A stretch of 64,000 nt of DNA from Lolium rigidum (Eukaryota; Streptophyta; Magnoliopsida; Poales; Poaceae): assembly GCF_022539505.1 (NCBI RefSeq), contig NC_061510.1, positions 94,318,292-94,382,291 of the forward strand, read 5' to 3'. Positions 9,082-20,603 of this stretch are shown here, piece after piece (within the stretch, counting starts at the first letter, position 1; each line of letters opens with the position of its first letter). Under the pieces are notes generated by a model. The model saw nothing but the letters and a program-made list of their open reading frames with translations. It was not told where the DNA came from and made no database searches. The translations under genes were made by a program, and so were the position numbers.

Positions 9082-10418
9082 CTATTCAAAGTTGAGTTCT
9101 GGCGGACTGTCAATTTGTCCTTTGATGAAAGCTTCCGGTGTTTCCACTCGAATAATATCAACATCAACATTGTAAGAATCACCTGAGATATAGTGCTTGA
9201 GTCTTTGCCCATTCACCACTTGCGTAGCATTGCCTTGGAGAGAGCTAATCTTGATTGCTCCTGAGCGATACACCTCCTCGACAACATATGGTCCTTCCCA
9301 TTTTGAGAGTAATTTCCCGCAAAGAATCCGAGACGAGACCGATACAATAGGACTTTATCCCCAATATTAAACTCTCTTTTGATGATCCTTCTATCATGCC
9401 ATTTTTTAACTTTTTCTTTAAAGAGTTTAGCATTTTCATAAGCTTCACTTCTCCATTCATCTAGAGAACTTAATTGTAACAACCTCTTATCACCGGCAAG
9501 TTTAGGATCTCTATTTAATTCTCTAACATCCCGATAAGCTTTGTGTTCTAGTTCTAAAGGTAAATTACAAGCTTTTCCGTAAACCATTTTATAAGGTGAC
9601 ATTCCCATGGGGTTTTTATAAGCAGTTCTATAAGCCCATAGTGCGTCTTTCAATTTACTAGCCCAATTCTTTCTAGATTTATTAACAGTCTTTTCCCAAA
9701 ATAGATTTAATTTCCCTATTTGATAGTTCTACTTGGCCACTACTTTGAGGGTGATAAGCGGAAGCAATTCTATGATTAATACCATACTTAGCAAGAGTTT
9801 TTCTAAAACCTCCATGAATAAAATGAGAACCTCCATCAGTCATAATATATCTAGGTACTCCAAATCTAGGAAAAATAATATCTAAAAGCATTTTTAAAGA
9901 GGTCTCACCATCAAGCACTTTTTGTAGGTATGGCTTCCACCCATTTAGTAACGTAATCAACGAGCAACAAGTATATGAGTGTTACCTTTTGAAGAGGGAA
10001 AAGGTCCCATGAAGTCAAATCCCCAACAATCAAACGGTTCAATAACAAGAGTATAATTCATAGGCATTTCATTGCGTCCGGAGATATTACCAACCCTTTG
10101 GCATTCATCACAAGATAAAATAAACTTTCTCGCATCCTTGAAGAGAGTTGGCCAATAAAAACCTGATTGTAGAACTTTTGCGCGGTTCTATCTCCGGCGT
10201 GATGTCCTCCATAAGCACTTGCCATGACATTTACTCAATATCTCTTGTTGTTCATATTCGGGAACACATCTTCGCATAATACCATCCACTCCTTCTTTAT
10301 ATAAGTGTGGGTCATCCCGGAAATAATGCCTCAAATCATAAAAGAATTTCCTCCTTTGCTTGAGCTGAAAAGGTTGGAGGCAAGTACTTGGAAACAATAA
10401 AGTTAGCATAATCAGCAT
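9082..10418 (-). pseudogene. Element B integrase, frameshifted
   Basis: Retroviral-type integrase, which inserts the cDNA into chromosomal DNA. Pieces lie in different frames. 10188-10418 covers the N-terminal, zinc-finger-proximal part. 9682-9960 covers part of the catalytic core ([14 protein letters not shown] with the second Asp, then [20 protein letters not shown] with the Glu). 9213-9653 continues the core and C-terminal region (DALWAYRTAYKNPMGMSPYK, then NIGDKVLLYRSRLG). 9082-9273 ends the polyprotein. At least three frameshifts make it inactive. The HPQ..GQ.E.SNREIK signature is typical of plant Gypsy integrases. Confidence 0.85.
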
Positions 10419-10545
10419 ACCAAGGATCTGTCTCGCGAGCTCACCTTTATCACAGCCAATTGTTCATTTGGAAAACTATCATTAACGAGAACAGGATCAT
10501 AAGCAATATTTTCCAATCTAGACAAATTATCGAGCAACAGGATTA

Positions 10546-10902
10546 TCAAGCACCTTTCCTATCTACAATATGTAAATCAAATTCTTGCAAAAGAAGTACC
10601 CATCTAATAAGCCTCGGCTTAGCATCTTTCTTTGTCATTAGGTATCTAATTGCAGCATGATCAGTATGAATAGTGACTTTTGAATCAACAATATAAGATC
10701 TAAATTTATCACAAGCGAAGACTACGACTAATAATTCCTTTTCGGTTGTAGCATAATTTCTTTGAGCAGCATCAAGAGTTTTACTAGCATAATGAATAAC
10801 ATTCAGTTTTTTATCTACTCGCTGTCCAAGAACAGCGCCTACAGACAAAATCACTAGCATCACACATAATTTCAAATGGTAAATTCCAATCGGGAGGTTC
10901 AA
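10546..10902 (-). pseudogene. Element B RNase H domain, fragment
   Basis: Carries [20 protein letters not shown] followed by [19 protein letters not shown] and [10 protein letters not shown], the conserved blocks of Gypsy RNase H (Glu in the TEKE block, Asp in TDH). The domain removes RNA from the RNA-DNA hybrid during reverse transcription. It is joined to the RT fragment upstream by a frameshift near 10811-10900. Confidence 0.85.
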
Positions 10903-12090
10903 CTATAGGAGCGGTTGTTAAGGCTTTCTTAAGAGTTTCAAAAGCTTCCTTACAATCATCATCAAAAACAAATGGTACATCTTTTTGAAGAAGATTAGTA
11001 AGAGGCTTTGAAATCTTGGAGAAATCTTTAATAAACCTCCTATAAAACCCAGACATGACCAAGAACACTACGAATACCTTTAACATCCCTCGGATAGGGC
11101 ATCTTCTCAATTGCTTCAACTTTAGCTCTATCAACTTCAATACCTCTCTCGAAATTTTATGTCCCAATACAATTCCTTCATTAACCATAAAGTGGCATTT
11201 CTCCCAATTAAGAACAAGGTTAGTTTCTTCACATCTCCGCAAAACTTTATCAAGGTTTCGCAAGCAACTATCAAAAGAATTCCCATAAACGAGAAAAATC
11301 ATCCATGAATACCTCTACAATACTTTCACAAAAACCATGAAAAATAGCAGACATGCATCTTTGAAAAGTAGCAGGAGCATTACATAAACCAAAAGGCATA
11401 CGTCTATAAGCATAAGTTCCATAGGGACAAGTAAAGGTGGTTTTCTCTTGATCTTTAGCTTTAACGACGAATTTGTGAAAATCCGTAATAACCATCAAGA
11501 AAACAAAAATGAGTATTTTTAGACAATCTTTCTAGCATTTGATCAATAAATGGTAAAGGGTAATGGTCTTTCTTAGTAACTTTATTAACTTTTCGAAAAT
11601 CAATGCACATTCTATACCCTACAACCACTCTTTGAGGAATGAGCTCATCATTATCATTAGGCACAACGATCATACCTCCTTTCTTGGGAACGCAATGTAC
11701 AGGACTAACCCATCTACTATCAGCAATAGGATATATAATACCAGCTTCAAGAAGTCGTAATACCTCATTCCTTACCACTTCCTTCATCTTCGGAATTAGA
11801 CGACGCTGAGGTTCAACAACAGGCTTTGCATCATCTTCCATATTAATAGCATGTTGGCAAATAGAAGGAGAAATCCCCTTCAAATCATCAAGAGTGTAGC
11901 CAATAGCTCCTCGGTGTTTCTTCAATATTTGCAATAATCTTTCTTCTTCAAACTCTGTAAGCTTAGAACTAATAATAACGGGATATATTTTCTTATCATC
12001 AATATGAGCATATTTAAGATTATCAGGTAAAGGCTTTAAATCAAAAACAGGATCTTCCTTTGGTGGCGGTGTTGTACCCAAATCTTCCAC
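10811..12090 (-). pseudogene. Element B reverse transcriptase, frameshifted
   Basis: Gypsy RT in three frames. 11461-12090 carries SRWVSPVHCVPKKGG, then RMCIDFRKVNKVTKKDHYPL and FLDGYYGFSQI, where the catalytic Asp of the LDGYSGY block is kept. 11271-11498 carries PFGLCNAPATFQRCM and FMDDF, the YxDD-type active site. 10811-11302 carries the thumb and connection (FYRRFIKDFSKISKPLTNLL). The family's catalytic motifs are visible, but two frameshifts disrupt the product. A linker fragment at 12036-12230 joins it to the protease. Confidence 0.9.
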
Positions 12091-12314
12091 CTAGGTAAAT
12101 CATGCTTGAGAATAGGTTGGCGAAGAAAAATCTCCTCAAGTTCATCTCTTTCTTTCCTAAAAATTTCACTCTCGCTATCCTCCAAATGTTGCTCGCAAAG
12201 GATTGTTAGGAACAAGAACAATAGATGCACACTTGCTCCATTTTAAAATCATTACTAGGCAAATCAGCTTTATAAGGAGTTTTAGTAAATTTAGAGAAGT
12301 TAAACTCATAAGAT

Positions 12315-12759
12315 TCACCAGACAAATTTAGTCAAAATTTTCTCTTTCTTGCAATCTATAATAGCTCCACAAGTATTTAGAAAAGGTCTACCAAAAATGA
12401 TAGGACAATAATCACTAGCAGAGAGAACCAAGTACCAAAAAGTCGGCAGGATATTTAATCTTACCGCATAAAACTTCCACATCTCGGACAATACCAATTG
12501 GTGAAATAGTTTCTCTATTAGCCAGCTGAATAACCACATCAATATCTTCAAGTTCACAAGAATCAATTTCATGCATAATCTCCGTGTAAAGCTCATACGG
12601 AATAGCACTAACACTTGCACCAATATCACATAATCCATAATAGCAATGATCACCAATTTTAACGGATAACATAGGAACACTAGCTTGTTTGGGTTTATTA
12701 GGATGTGAAACAATATTAGAAGCATCTTCACGAGAAAATAATATGACCATCCTCAACAT
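12315..12759 (-). pseudogene. Element B aspartic protease, frameshifted
   Basis: Retropepsin domain that cleaves the polyprotein. The active-site region reads CDIGASVSAIP, close to the D-L-G-A-S form usual in this lineage. The downstream part (YCPIIFGRPFLNTCGAIID) lies in another frame at 12315-12731. It sits between gag and RT, as in other Gypsy elements. Confidence 0.8.
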
Positions 12760-12904
12760 TTTCGATCACAAGATCTTTAACTATTGCAACAACGAAGGTT
12801 CAATTTTTATTTGTTCTTCGGGTTCTCTAGGTTTCTTTTCACTTTTATGAACCGCACTATTTATAACAGAGTACTCTTTCATTTTAGCAGGAAAAGGAGT
12901 TTTT

Positions 12905-13813
12905 TCAATATAAGCTTCGGGAATTACGCGATCGGCAGCTTTCAATTACAACACACTTATTAATAGATGAATCAATTTTATCTTTATATGGTTCATGATA
13001 CTTATCAAAGTTCTTCTTAGGCAATTCATAATGAGAGGCAAAAGCTTTGTAAAGATTTACAGCAACTTGAGAATCAAGACCATATGTAGCACTAATATTA
13101 CAAAATGTATCAGTATCCATAAAAGCTTCAATGCATTTATAATCATAAATTATACCTGATTCTCTATCTTTGTCGTTCTCCCATCCTTCAGTATTTTCTT
13201 GGATCCGATCGAGAAGGTCCCTTTTAAACTCTTCTTTGTTGCGTGTAAATGATCCGGAACAAGAAGTATCCAGCAAGGTCTTGTCTTGAAAAGAAAGTCT
13301 TGCATAGAAATTATCAATAATAACATTACCGGGAAGCTCATGAATGGGGCATTTGAGCATTAAAGACTTCAATCTCCCCCAAGCTTGGGCAATACTCTCT
13401 CCATCATGAGGCCAAAAATTATATATGCGATTCCGATCCTTATGAATTTCACTTGGAGGATAGAACTTAGAATAAAACCGGGGCACAATATCATTCCATT
13501 CAAGAGAATCCCCATTATCCAAGAATTTATACCAATGCGCCGCCTTACCGGACAGCGATAAAGAGAATAATTTCTTCCTCACTTCATCCATAGCAATACC
13601 TGCACACTTGAATAACCCGCATAATTCATGCAAAAACAGTAAATGATCACCAGGATGGACAGTTCCATCCCCTTCATAGCGGTTATCCATAACATGTTCA
13701 ATAATTTTCGTAGGTATTTTATAGGGTATTACTTCCTCACCTGGCGCCTCATCCACTACCGTTGCAGTAGTAGTAGATTTCCCAAATAGAAATTGAAGAG
13801 AAGATCTCTCCAT
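12905..13813 (-). pseudogene. Element B gag (capsid), truncated by frameshift
   Basis: The first ORF after the primer-binding site, read for 302 codons from the ATG at 13813. The central part (EVRKKLFSLSLSGKAAHWYK, SLEWNDIVPRFYSKFYPPSE, SIAQAWGRLKSLMLKCP) matches the Retrotrans_gag capsid domain of plant Gypsy elements. The frame changes near 12930-12950 and related coding continues toward 12780. Family Gags of this type are roughly twice as long, so this is a partial reading. Confidence 0.88.
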
Positions 13814-13899
13814 AATGACTTATAGCAGCGAGCGTGAAATAAAATCAGCACAACAAGAAAGGTTTTCCTTACCAATTCCACTTACCAATAGCGCTTCAC

Positions 13900-13917
13900 T
13901 CCCCGGCAACGGCGCCG
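13900..13917 (-). promoter_or_regulatory. Element B primer-binding site
   Basis: The plus strand TCCCCGGCAACGGCGCC is, in sense, GGCGCCGTTGCCGGGGA, placed 12 bp inside the 5' LTR boundary. It matches the grass Gypsy site usually assigned to tRNA-Asp (assignment from memory). Elements F and J carry the same site. Confidence 0.85.
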
Positions 13918-13929
13918 TGAAAATAGTCT

Positions 13930-15443
13930 TGATGACCCACAAGTATAGGGGGTGTATCGTAGTATCTTCGATAAGTAAGAATGTCGATCCCAACGAGGAG
14001 CAGAAGGTGTTGACAAGCAGTTTCGATGAAGGTTTCACCGTAAATGCTCACGGACAAGTATTCGTGGGGTTTTGATGTAACAGATGAAATAAATACGAGT
14101 AAGTAAAATGCGAGAGAAATAATTGCAGCGAGTGGCCCAATCCTTTTTAGCACAAAGGACAAGCCGGTTTGTTTACTTATAATGACCAAACGTTCTCGAG
14201 GACACACGGGTTTAGTCTAGTGCTTTCGCTACATACGGCTAAATAATCTTCATTGTTATGATAAGTGTTGTGTGGGTGAACCTATGCTAATGTACCGCCC
14301 TTCCTAGGACTAAATACATACTTGTGATTATACCCCTTGCAAGCATCCGCAACTACAAGAAAGTAATTAAGAATAAATCTAACCACAGCCTTAAACTCGA
14401 GATCCTGCGATCCCTCCCGCATCGATATACCAACGGGGGTTTAGGTTTCCGTCACTCCGGCAACCCCGCAATTAGCAAACGAATACAAGATGCATTCCCC
14501 TAGGCCCATAAATGGTGAAGTGTCATGTAGTCGACGTTCACATGACACCACTAGAAGAATAACACCACAACTTAAATATCACACCATTGAATATTACTCA
14601 ACCATAGTTCACTACTAACATTTAGACTTCACCCATGTCCTCAAGAACTAAACGAACTACTCACGAGACATCATATGGAACATGATCGGAGGTGATATGA
14701 TGATGAATAACAATCTGAACATAAACTTGGTTCAATGGTTTCACTCAATAGCATCAACAACAAGTATGAATAGATACCGGGAGAGTTTCCCCTATCAAAC
14801 AATCAAGATCAAACCCAAATTGCTACGGCGGTGACGAGGTGCTGCGGAGGAGATGGCGGTGATGATGGTGGAGATGATGATGATGGTGATGGAGATGATG
14901 TCCAGCTCGATGACGGTGACGATGGCGTCGATTTCCCCCTCCGGGAGGGGAATTTCCCCGGCGGATTCCTGCCCGCCGGAGAGCTCTTTTCTCTCTCGGT
15001 GTTCTCCGCCCCGCGAGGCGGCCGTAACTCCTCGTGAGGTACCCTCTGTGGCTTGGGTCTTCGGGACGAAGGGTTTGGCGAAGAAAAGGAGGCGAAAGGG
15101 GTCGTGGGCCCCTCACACCACATGGCGGCGCGGCCAGGGCCTGGGCCGTGCCGCCCTAGGGTGTGGGCCCACCCCGGCTCCTCCTGGCTCCTCCTTCTGG
15201 CTTCCTTCGTCATCTTGAAAAATAGGATTTTTGGTATAATTTCCTTCCACAGTTGATCTTCCGAAATATTGCGTTCGACGGTGCTTTTTCCAGCAGAATC
15301 CTCGGCTCCGGTGTTCGATCCTCCAATAATGATGAAACATGCAAAATAGATGAAATAACATAAGTATTGTGTCCCAATATGAAATATATCAATGAATAAC
15401 AGCAAATTATGATATAAAATAGTGATGCAAATTGGACGTATCA
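13930..15443 (-). repeat. Element B 5' LTR
   Basis: 1,514 bp, nearly identical to 4910-6422 with about 20 substitutions or small indels seen by eye. It contains the same trinucleotide tract and the GC palindrome at 15118-15163. Several differences are CTG versus CG-type changes. Confidence 0.95.
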
Positions 15444-15448
15444 ATATA
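15444..15448. repeat. Target-site duplication of element B, right copy (ATATA)
   Basis: An exact repeat of 4905-4909. Confidence 0.9.
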
Positions 15449-16175
15449 TTGCCTTGTGCTAGTCCTAGTAATCCATCTAGTCAAACTATTGATACACCTT
15501 GTGTTCGATTACCTACCTTGCCTTGTTGCTCTAACAATGAAGCTTCTACTTCCTCTATTACTTGTATTTCTACTAACCATGTAGAGGAAATCAAAGAGCT
15601 CAAGGCCCAAGTCCTTTCTTTGAACAAAGACTTGGAAAAGCGTCATGAAGGGAAATCCGTACTTGACAAGATGTTGAGTGTGCAACAATCCCCCAATGAC
15701 AAGAGTGGACTTGGATTCAACTCCAATAACAAGAACAAGTCCAAGAGCAAGAGCAACAAGAAGAAGGGCCAAGACAAAGTTGAGAATCCAGCCAAGTTTG
15801 TTTGCTTCAAGTGCAAGGTTGAAGGGCATCATGTTAGATCATGCCCATTGAAGAAGAAAAAAACACTTGAGTGAGAAGCAACAAGGGAAACAGCCACAAG
15901 GTCAATCTCAAGCTAAACCTCGACCTCAAGTTGAAGATAGGCCACTTCCCAAGAAGAATCAAGATAAAGTTCCCCAAGAAAAGAAATCAATAAAGAAGAG
16001 AAAGGGGAACACTTGCTACTTATGTCATGAGAAGGGGCACTTTGCCTCTTCTTGCTTAAACGGTACCTTATCTAACCCTATCATTATTAATGATGATTAC
16101 TCTCTTGGGAAGGATAAGAATGGCAATGTGTTTGCCAAGTTTGTTGTAACTCAAAGTGGTTTCAAGAAAATAACC
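15449..16175 (+). pseudogene. Element A gag, C-terminal part with two zinc knuckles
   Basis: Continuation of the Copia gag after the B insertion. A Lys-rich stretch leads to a zinc knuckle CFKCKVEGHHVRSCP (CX2CX4HX4C) near 15806-15850. After a frameshift at about 15870 a second knuckle, CYLCHEKGHFASSCL, lies near 16013-16057. Two knuckles separated by a basic linker are seen in long-Gag Copia lineages. The reading is cut at 16175 by chromovirus C, and resumes at 46936 with LLGPNLVGDQQ-like sequence. No Copia pol follows, so A is a gag-only, probably non-autonomous element. Confidence 0.8.
16171..16175. repeat. Target-site duplication of element C, left copy (TAACC)
   Basis: TAACC before the left C LTR is repeated exactly at 46936-46940, after the right LTR 30.8 kb away. 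It proves that everything between belongs to C and its nested insertions. Confidence 0.95.
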
Positions 16176-17243
16176 TGATGAGGACATCCCTACCACACTA
16201 CTACCTCCGTCATTATAAGATGAAGACGATGCTGCTGTGAAGCTCAAGTCCAATGAAGTCAGGATTGGACCAATGACACGAGCTCGTGCGAAGCTACTTA
16301 AACAACAGGTGAATTTGTTCCTAAGTGATACTTTGATCGATGAGAACTTTATACTGCCTAAGTCCTATTACTTATGTATGATCAGGTATGAGGAGGGAGC
16401 AAGCATCGCACGAGGAGGAGAGGAGCAGCTGGACAAGAAGCTGGACGTGAAGCTGGACATGGAGTTGGACATGAAGACATCCCATGGACGCGTGAGGGAG
16501 GAGCGGGAGGCATGCGCGAGAGGAGGAGATGCAGTTCAGGCCGGCGCCAAGCCCGGTGAACCGGCCGTGCCGCCTGGCCACCCGGCCCCAGGCCCGGTCC
16601 GACCGGCTTCCACGCTGGATCCGTCCGATCCAAACCGGATTTTCCACCTGTGCCAACCGGGCACTATCCAGTAAGCCTGGATGTCCCGCCCGGTTGCCAC
16701 CCGGTCCCTGGCCCGGTCCAAACCGGACCGGCCGGTCCCAGGACCGGTCGACTGGCCCCCAGGCCGGCCGAGTCCGAGTCTATCTCGACCAGATCTATTC
16801 TGGTTCGGTTATTTTTGTACTTTTTCGACCCGAGGTCATCTTGAACCCCTATATAAGTGCCCAGGACGCCCCCAAAGTAGCTTTAGACCACGTTTAAGAT
16901 AAACCCTAGTTCATAGTTGATTGCTTTGCAACTCTATTGAATCCCTATACCATATTGCATTGATTTGGTGTAAATCTAAAAGTCTTGGGTGATCTGCTAT
17001 TCCATTGGGAATTAAAAGTTGCAACTTACCACTTCGTGGTCGGCGGCTACGTGCGCAAGTGTGTGGAGTTGCGAATATCTTGCAGGGTTGAGGGATGTCG
17101 CATTGGCGACAGGGACCAATCGAGAGATCTCGTTGCGTCATACAAGTTACCATCCACTCTTCATCAAGTTATCTCCGCTGTGTTCGCCCCGTGATCATCA
17201 TCACCACCGTTGCTTACTGAGAAGATCGGGCCACCCCTTATCA
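16176..17243 (+). repeat. Element C 5' LTR
   Basis: 1,068 bp, beginning TGATGAGGACATCCC and ending CCACCCCTTATCA. The first 200 bp duplicate the pol C-terminal coding sequence. A Pro/Gly-coding GC-rich tract rich in CCGG follows at 16530-16780. A TATA box TATATAAG lies at 16850-16857. It differs from the 3' LTR by point changes and by short indels in the GC-rich tract. Confidence 0.93.
16850..16857 (+). promoter_or_regulatory. TATA box in element C 5' LTR
   Basis: TATATAAG, about 390 bp before the LTR end, is the likely core promoter for the element transcript. The same box is at 46537-46544 in the 3' LTR. Confidence 0.65.
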
Positions 17244-17245
17244 TC

Positions 17246-17259
17246 TTGGTATCAGATTT
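17246..17259 (+). promoter_or_regulatory. Element C primer-binding site
   Basis: TTGGTATCAGATTT starts two bases after the LTR. It matches the initiator tRNA-Met type site as found, in variant form, in chromoviruses. Confidence 0.75.
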
Positions 17260-18170
17260 CAGTGTTTCCTCGGTAAGCCATCCACAATCCACCTCATAGT
17301 TGAGTTGTGAGTGTTTTCCTATCCAAAAAAGACAAAAATATTAGGGTTAGGGTTTGCCATAGCCTTAGCTTGCACTAATTTCGAGTTTTAGTTGCTTTTC
17401 GTAGTTGTTTTTGCGTATCTTTTTCTTCCATCTAGTATTTTTAGGGTTTGTGTTTCCGCTTTCATCTAGAGTCAGTTTTTGTTGCTCCGAGTCCACATAG
17501 CATACAGTGTGTTTGTCCAAACCATAGCCACAACCTTTCGATATACGTGACTAGGAACTTCCCCAGAAGAGACTAGTTTTACCGCTCGACAGGCTGCTCA
17601 TTAGGGTTTTGGTGCTTAGCATTATCTGTTGGCCGTGTTATCAAGGAGTTGAGTCATAAAATCAAAAAAAGGAGAAAATTGAAAAGAAGCAAAAAGAGCT
17701 ACATAGCTGCGTGTTATAAAAAAAAATTCCAAAAAGAAAAGTGAAGTGATAGTAGAATCAAGTGAAGGCCTAAGTTTCTTTAACTGCACCCGTAGTTGAG
17801 CAATCTTGTGCCTGTCCCGTTGAGCTTTGCTAGCGTCTCTCGAGTGCATTGCAACCTTTCATCCATATAGTTGCATTGCCACATTTATCGCCTTGTGTGA
17901 GTATCATTGGTTGTCTACGGTCAGCGCTAGAGCTTGTTATTGGTGCAAATAGGTAGCCCACCTACAACCCCACATATTCCCTGCTTTGTCATGTGATTGT
18001 TCTTATACCCTTGATATTTTCTTTGCTACATCCGTGCACTAGTCATCACTACAAGTGGTAAGCAATACTAATTCACTTTGGAGCGGTAAGATTTCCTTTT
18101 CTTATCAGTTTTGAGTTAGTTGTGAGAGTACCACCATATATATTTGTTTTAGTGCACTAACCTACTAACC
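17260..18170 (+). other. Element C untranslated leader
   Basis: About 0.9 kb between the primer-binding site and gag with no credible ORF. It contains A-rich runs near 17655-17745, probably the packaging and leader region. Confidence 0.6.
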
Positions 18171-19082
18171 ATGTCTTCTAGTGATGAGAAAATTGTTAAC
18201 CAGAAAAACAAGGATGCCGATGATGTGATGACTTGGAGGGAGTATGAAGCTCTTCGTAATGAGATGTGACGTGAATTCCGCACTCAGGACGATGAACTTA
18301 GGGGGACTGTTCAGGGGATCTCCCAGAAGCTGGATGCTACTAATGCGACCGTCACCACAATGCGACAACAACAACAACAACAACAACAAGAAGAAGAAGA
18401 AGAAGAAGAAGAAGAAGATGATGATGATGATGAAGCACCTAATGCTAATCGTGGTGTTGGGCGTGGTAACCGCACTCGTGGGTTTGTTGAACTCCGACGT
18501 CAAGGTCGTGGGTTTGAGGAAGAAGATGGATTGGGTAAGCCCAAGTTCTCCATACCCAAGTTTGAAGGAGGTGCTGATGTTGAAGAATACCTCTCTTGGA
18601 AGTTGAAGATTGAGAAGTTATGGCGCTTACATAATTACACTGAAGATAGGAAGATTAAGCTTGCTTCTTCCAAATTTGATGGCTATGCATTGCGTTGGTG
18701 GGATGGACTTGTTCGTGCTCGCGAAGAAGATGGTGAGCCGCCTATTATCACATGGCGTGCTATGAAGGTGGCAATGCACGATCGTTTTGTGCCCACTAAT
18801 TATTTGCGAACTATATATGATAAGTTGACCCTATTGAGACAAGGTGTGAAGACTGTTGATGAATATTACATGGAGATGGAGATGCTAATGCAGCGTGGCC
18901 GTGTTTGTGAGTCACTTGAGATGATAATGCAGCGTTTTCTCAATGGTTTGAAGTATGATATAAAAGGCATTGTTCGTCATTACAGTTACACCACTATGAA
19001 TGAGTTGCTACATCATGCAAGAGAAGCTGAATCACAGTTGGCTGAAAAAGCAAAGGTTAAAGGTCGTGCTACGGGAGCTAGG
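18171..19082 (+). pseudogene. Element C gag, first part (cut by element D)
   Basis: The ATG at 18171 (CCATGTCTTC) opens a frame that hits TGA at 18267-18269, codon 33, and then continues in frame. A repeat-encoded Gln, Glu and Asp tract lies at 18366-18434. The capsid core reads GKPKFSIPKFEGGADVEEYL, KLASSKFDGYALRWWDGLV and FLNGLKYDIKGIVRHYSY, a typical chromovirus Retrotrans_gag domain. Coding stops at 19082 where D inserted; the nucleocapsid part resumes at 28686. The single TGA could be a C-to-T change of a CGA codon. Confidence 0.88.
18364..18434 (+). repeat. CAA/GAA/GAT trinucleotide tract in gag
   Basis: A run of CAA, then GAA, then GAT triplets encodes about eight Gln, nine Glu and six Asp. 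It is a microsatellite in a coding region and may vary in length among copies of the family. Confidence 0.85.
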
Positions 19083-19623
19083 TGTCGAGGGTACTCCTCC
19101 CAATGCCCTCCGATAGGGGCTTAGGGTTGATGGAATCCTGCAAGCTGATACGAGACATCGGTTCACAGACAAGCGGGGAGAGCGATTTACCCAGGTGCGG
19201 GGCCCTCGATGAGGTAAAACCCTTACGTCCTGCCTGTCTGTTCTTGATTATGATGATAATAGGTTACAATGGGGTGCCGAATAGTTCGGCTAAGATCTCG
19301 TCGAGATGGCTATCGCTAGGGTGACCTAGCTCTAAGCTTTTGCTGGCTAAGATTGCTAAGATTGATTGTGTCCCTCGGCAGCCCCTCTCCTGGCCTTTAT
19401 ATAGGAGGCCGGGTCTCAAGAGTCCTAACCGAGTACGACTAGGTTTACAGTACTTTTAGATCTAATCTTTCCTTGTTCGGGTGCTTCCTTGTCTTGCTCG
19501 CCAAGGATTCCTCTGGTGCGCCGTTCAGGTGGCCCATCTCGCCTTCGGGTGTCTTCATGGGCCTCCAATTAGTCAATACAAGATAGGACAATGTCGGTTA
19601 GCCGAAGGGTAGTTCCCACGCCA
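19083..19623 (-). repeat. Element D 3' LTR
   Basis: 541 bp, plus strand TGTCGAGGGTACTCC to GTTCCCACGCCA. The minus-strand TATA box TATATAAAG is at 19395-19403. In element sense the LTR starts TGGCGTGGG and ends CCCTCGACA. Confidence 0.93.
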
Positions 19624-20220
19624 GTAGCCCCCGAGTGTCTAGCCGAAGATAGTTCGAGTAGAGACTAAAACATGTCTTCTCCTTATGTCCTTCTCCTTCA
19701 TTGCTCTTGTTCATCTTGAATCTGCTTCATCTTCTTCTGTCGGGTGCGCGTCAGCGCTCCCGATGGGAGTAGCCCCCGAGTCTAGGTACGGATGCTTGCA
19801 ATCCGTGCGTAGACTCAGGTTGTACCACTTGAATGTTCTCTTCTACCGATGTTTTTCGCAGGTCTTCATAGGTCATCCGACATATTTTCTTTATGCAAGG
19901 GATAATGAGTAACGTGCCCAACTTTTGTTGGTTAACTGCCGATGGCAAAACAACGTTACCCTACACAGAATCAAGTCCCCGGGCATGATCCTGGAGTGCA
20001 AAAAAACTTCTATCGGGTGTGCATCACGCGCTCCCGATGGGAGTAGTAGCCCCCGAGTGTCTGGGTGCGAGCGCTTGCAACCGAGTGCAGCGACTACTCA
20101 TTCTGTCGAGTCTTCATTTTATCGGGTGCGCGTCAGCGCTCCCGATGGGAGTAGCCCCCGAGTCTAGGTACGGATGCTTACAATCCGTGCGTAGACTTAA
20201 GTCCTTCATCCGATAACTTT
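19624..20220 (-). repeat. Polypurine tract of element D and its repeated copies
   Basis: GTAGCCCCCGAGTGTC next to the LTR (sense GACACTCGGGGGCTAC) is the polypurine tract. The block GATGGGAGTAGCCCCCGAGT recurs at about 19763-19782, 20036-20057 (with an extra TAG) and 20145-20164. Two of these sit in a duplicated unit of about 80 bp, from TCGGGTGCGCGTCAGCGCTC through GTCTAGGTACGGATGCTT, at 19738-19817 and 20120-20196. The element thus carries about four polypurine-tract-like copies. Confidence 0.75.
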
Positions 20221-20603
20221 CCATTTTCCCTTCGAATACTTCTAGTTTTTTATGACGTCACCGATGACGTGTAATTGCTGTGAGCTGATTGACAGGACGT
20301 GACCTGACGGGCCTACCCTAGCTCTGCGAGGGCAGTTTTTAGGGCTTGACCATTGCACGCGTGGCGATCGAGGTGTCTCCTCGATTTTCGCACAACGTGG
20401 GAACAATGGGCCGCCGGTTCCACTCTTTCTTCAAGCACCACGTGCTTACACAGCACTTATCTTTTCCTCAAAATCTCCAAAGGGCGAGAAATCTCTAAAC
20501 TTCTCCACGTTTTCCGTAGCGTCTTCTCATTCTTCTCCTCCTTCCTCCCTTTGCCGTTGCTGCGCCGCCACCACTGCTTTTCCAATCTTCATCAGATCTC
20601 ACA

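Larger units (their letters stand above)
4910..15443 (-). mobile_element. Element B: Gypsy retrotransposon with two LTRs
   Basis: A complete but decayed Ty3/Gypsy element of 10,534 bp on the minus strand. LTRs lie at 4910-6422 and 13930-15443, with an ATATA target-site duplication. In element sense the order is 5' LTR, primer-binding site, gag, protease, RT, RNase H, integrase, a small 3' ORF with its own promoter-like region, long non-coding DNA, polypurine tract, 3' LTR. That order, with integrase last and extra 3' coding space, fits a non-chromoviral (Athila/Tat-like) lineage. By eye the LTRs show about 20 differences over about 1,514 bp, implying a fairly recent insertion despite many frameshifts inside. 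Confidence 0.93.

Noticed and set aside
16372..16902. Several overlapping Pro/Arg-rich frames in the C LTR (repeated at 46102-46589)
   Set aside because: Produced by CCGG-rich composition; only the first part, the pol C-terminus, is real coding sequence.
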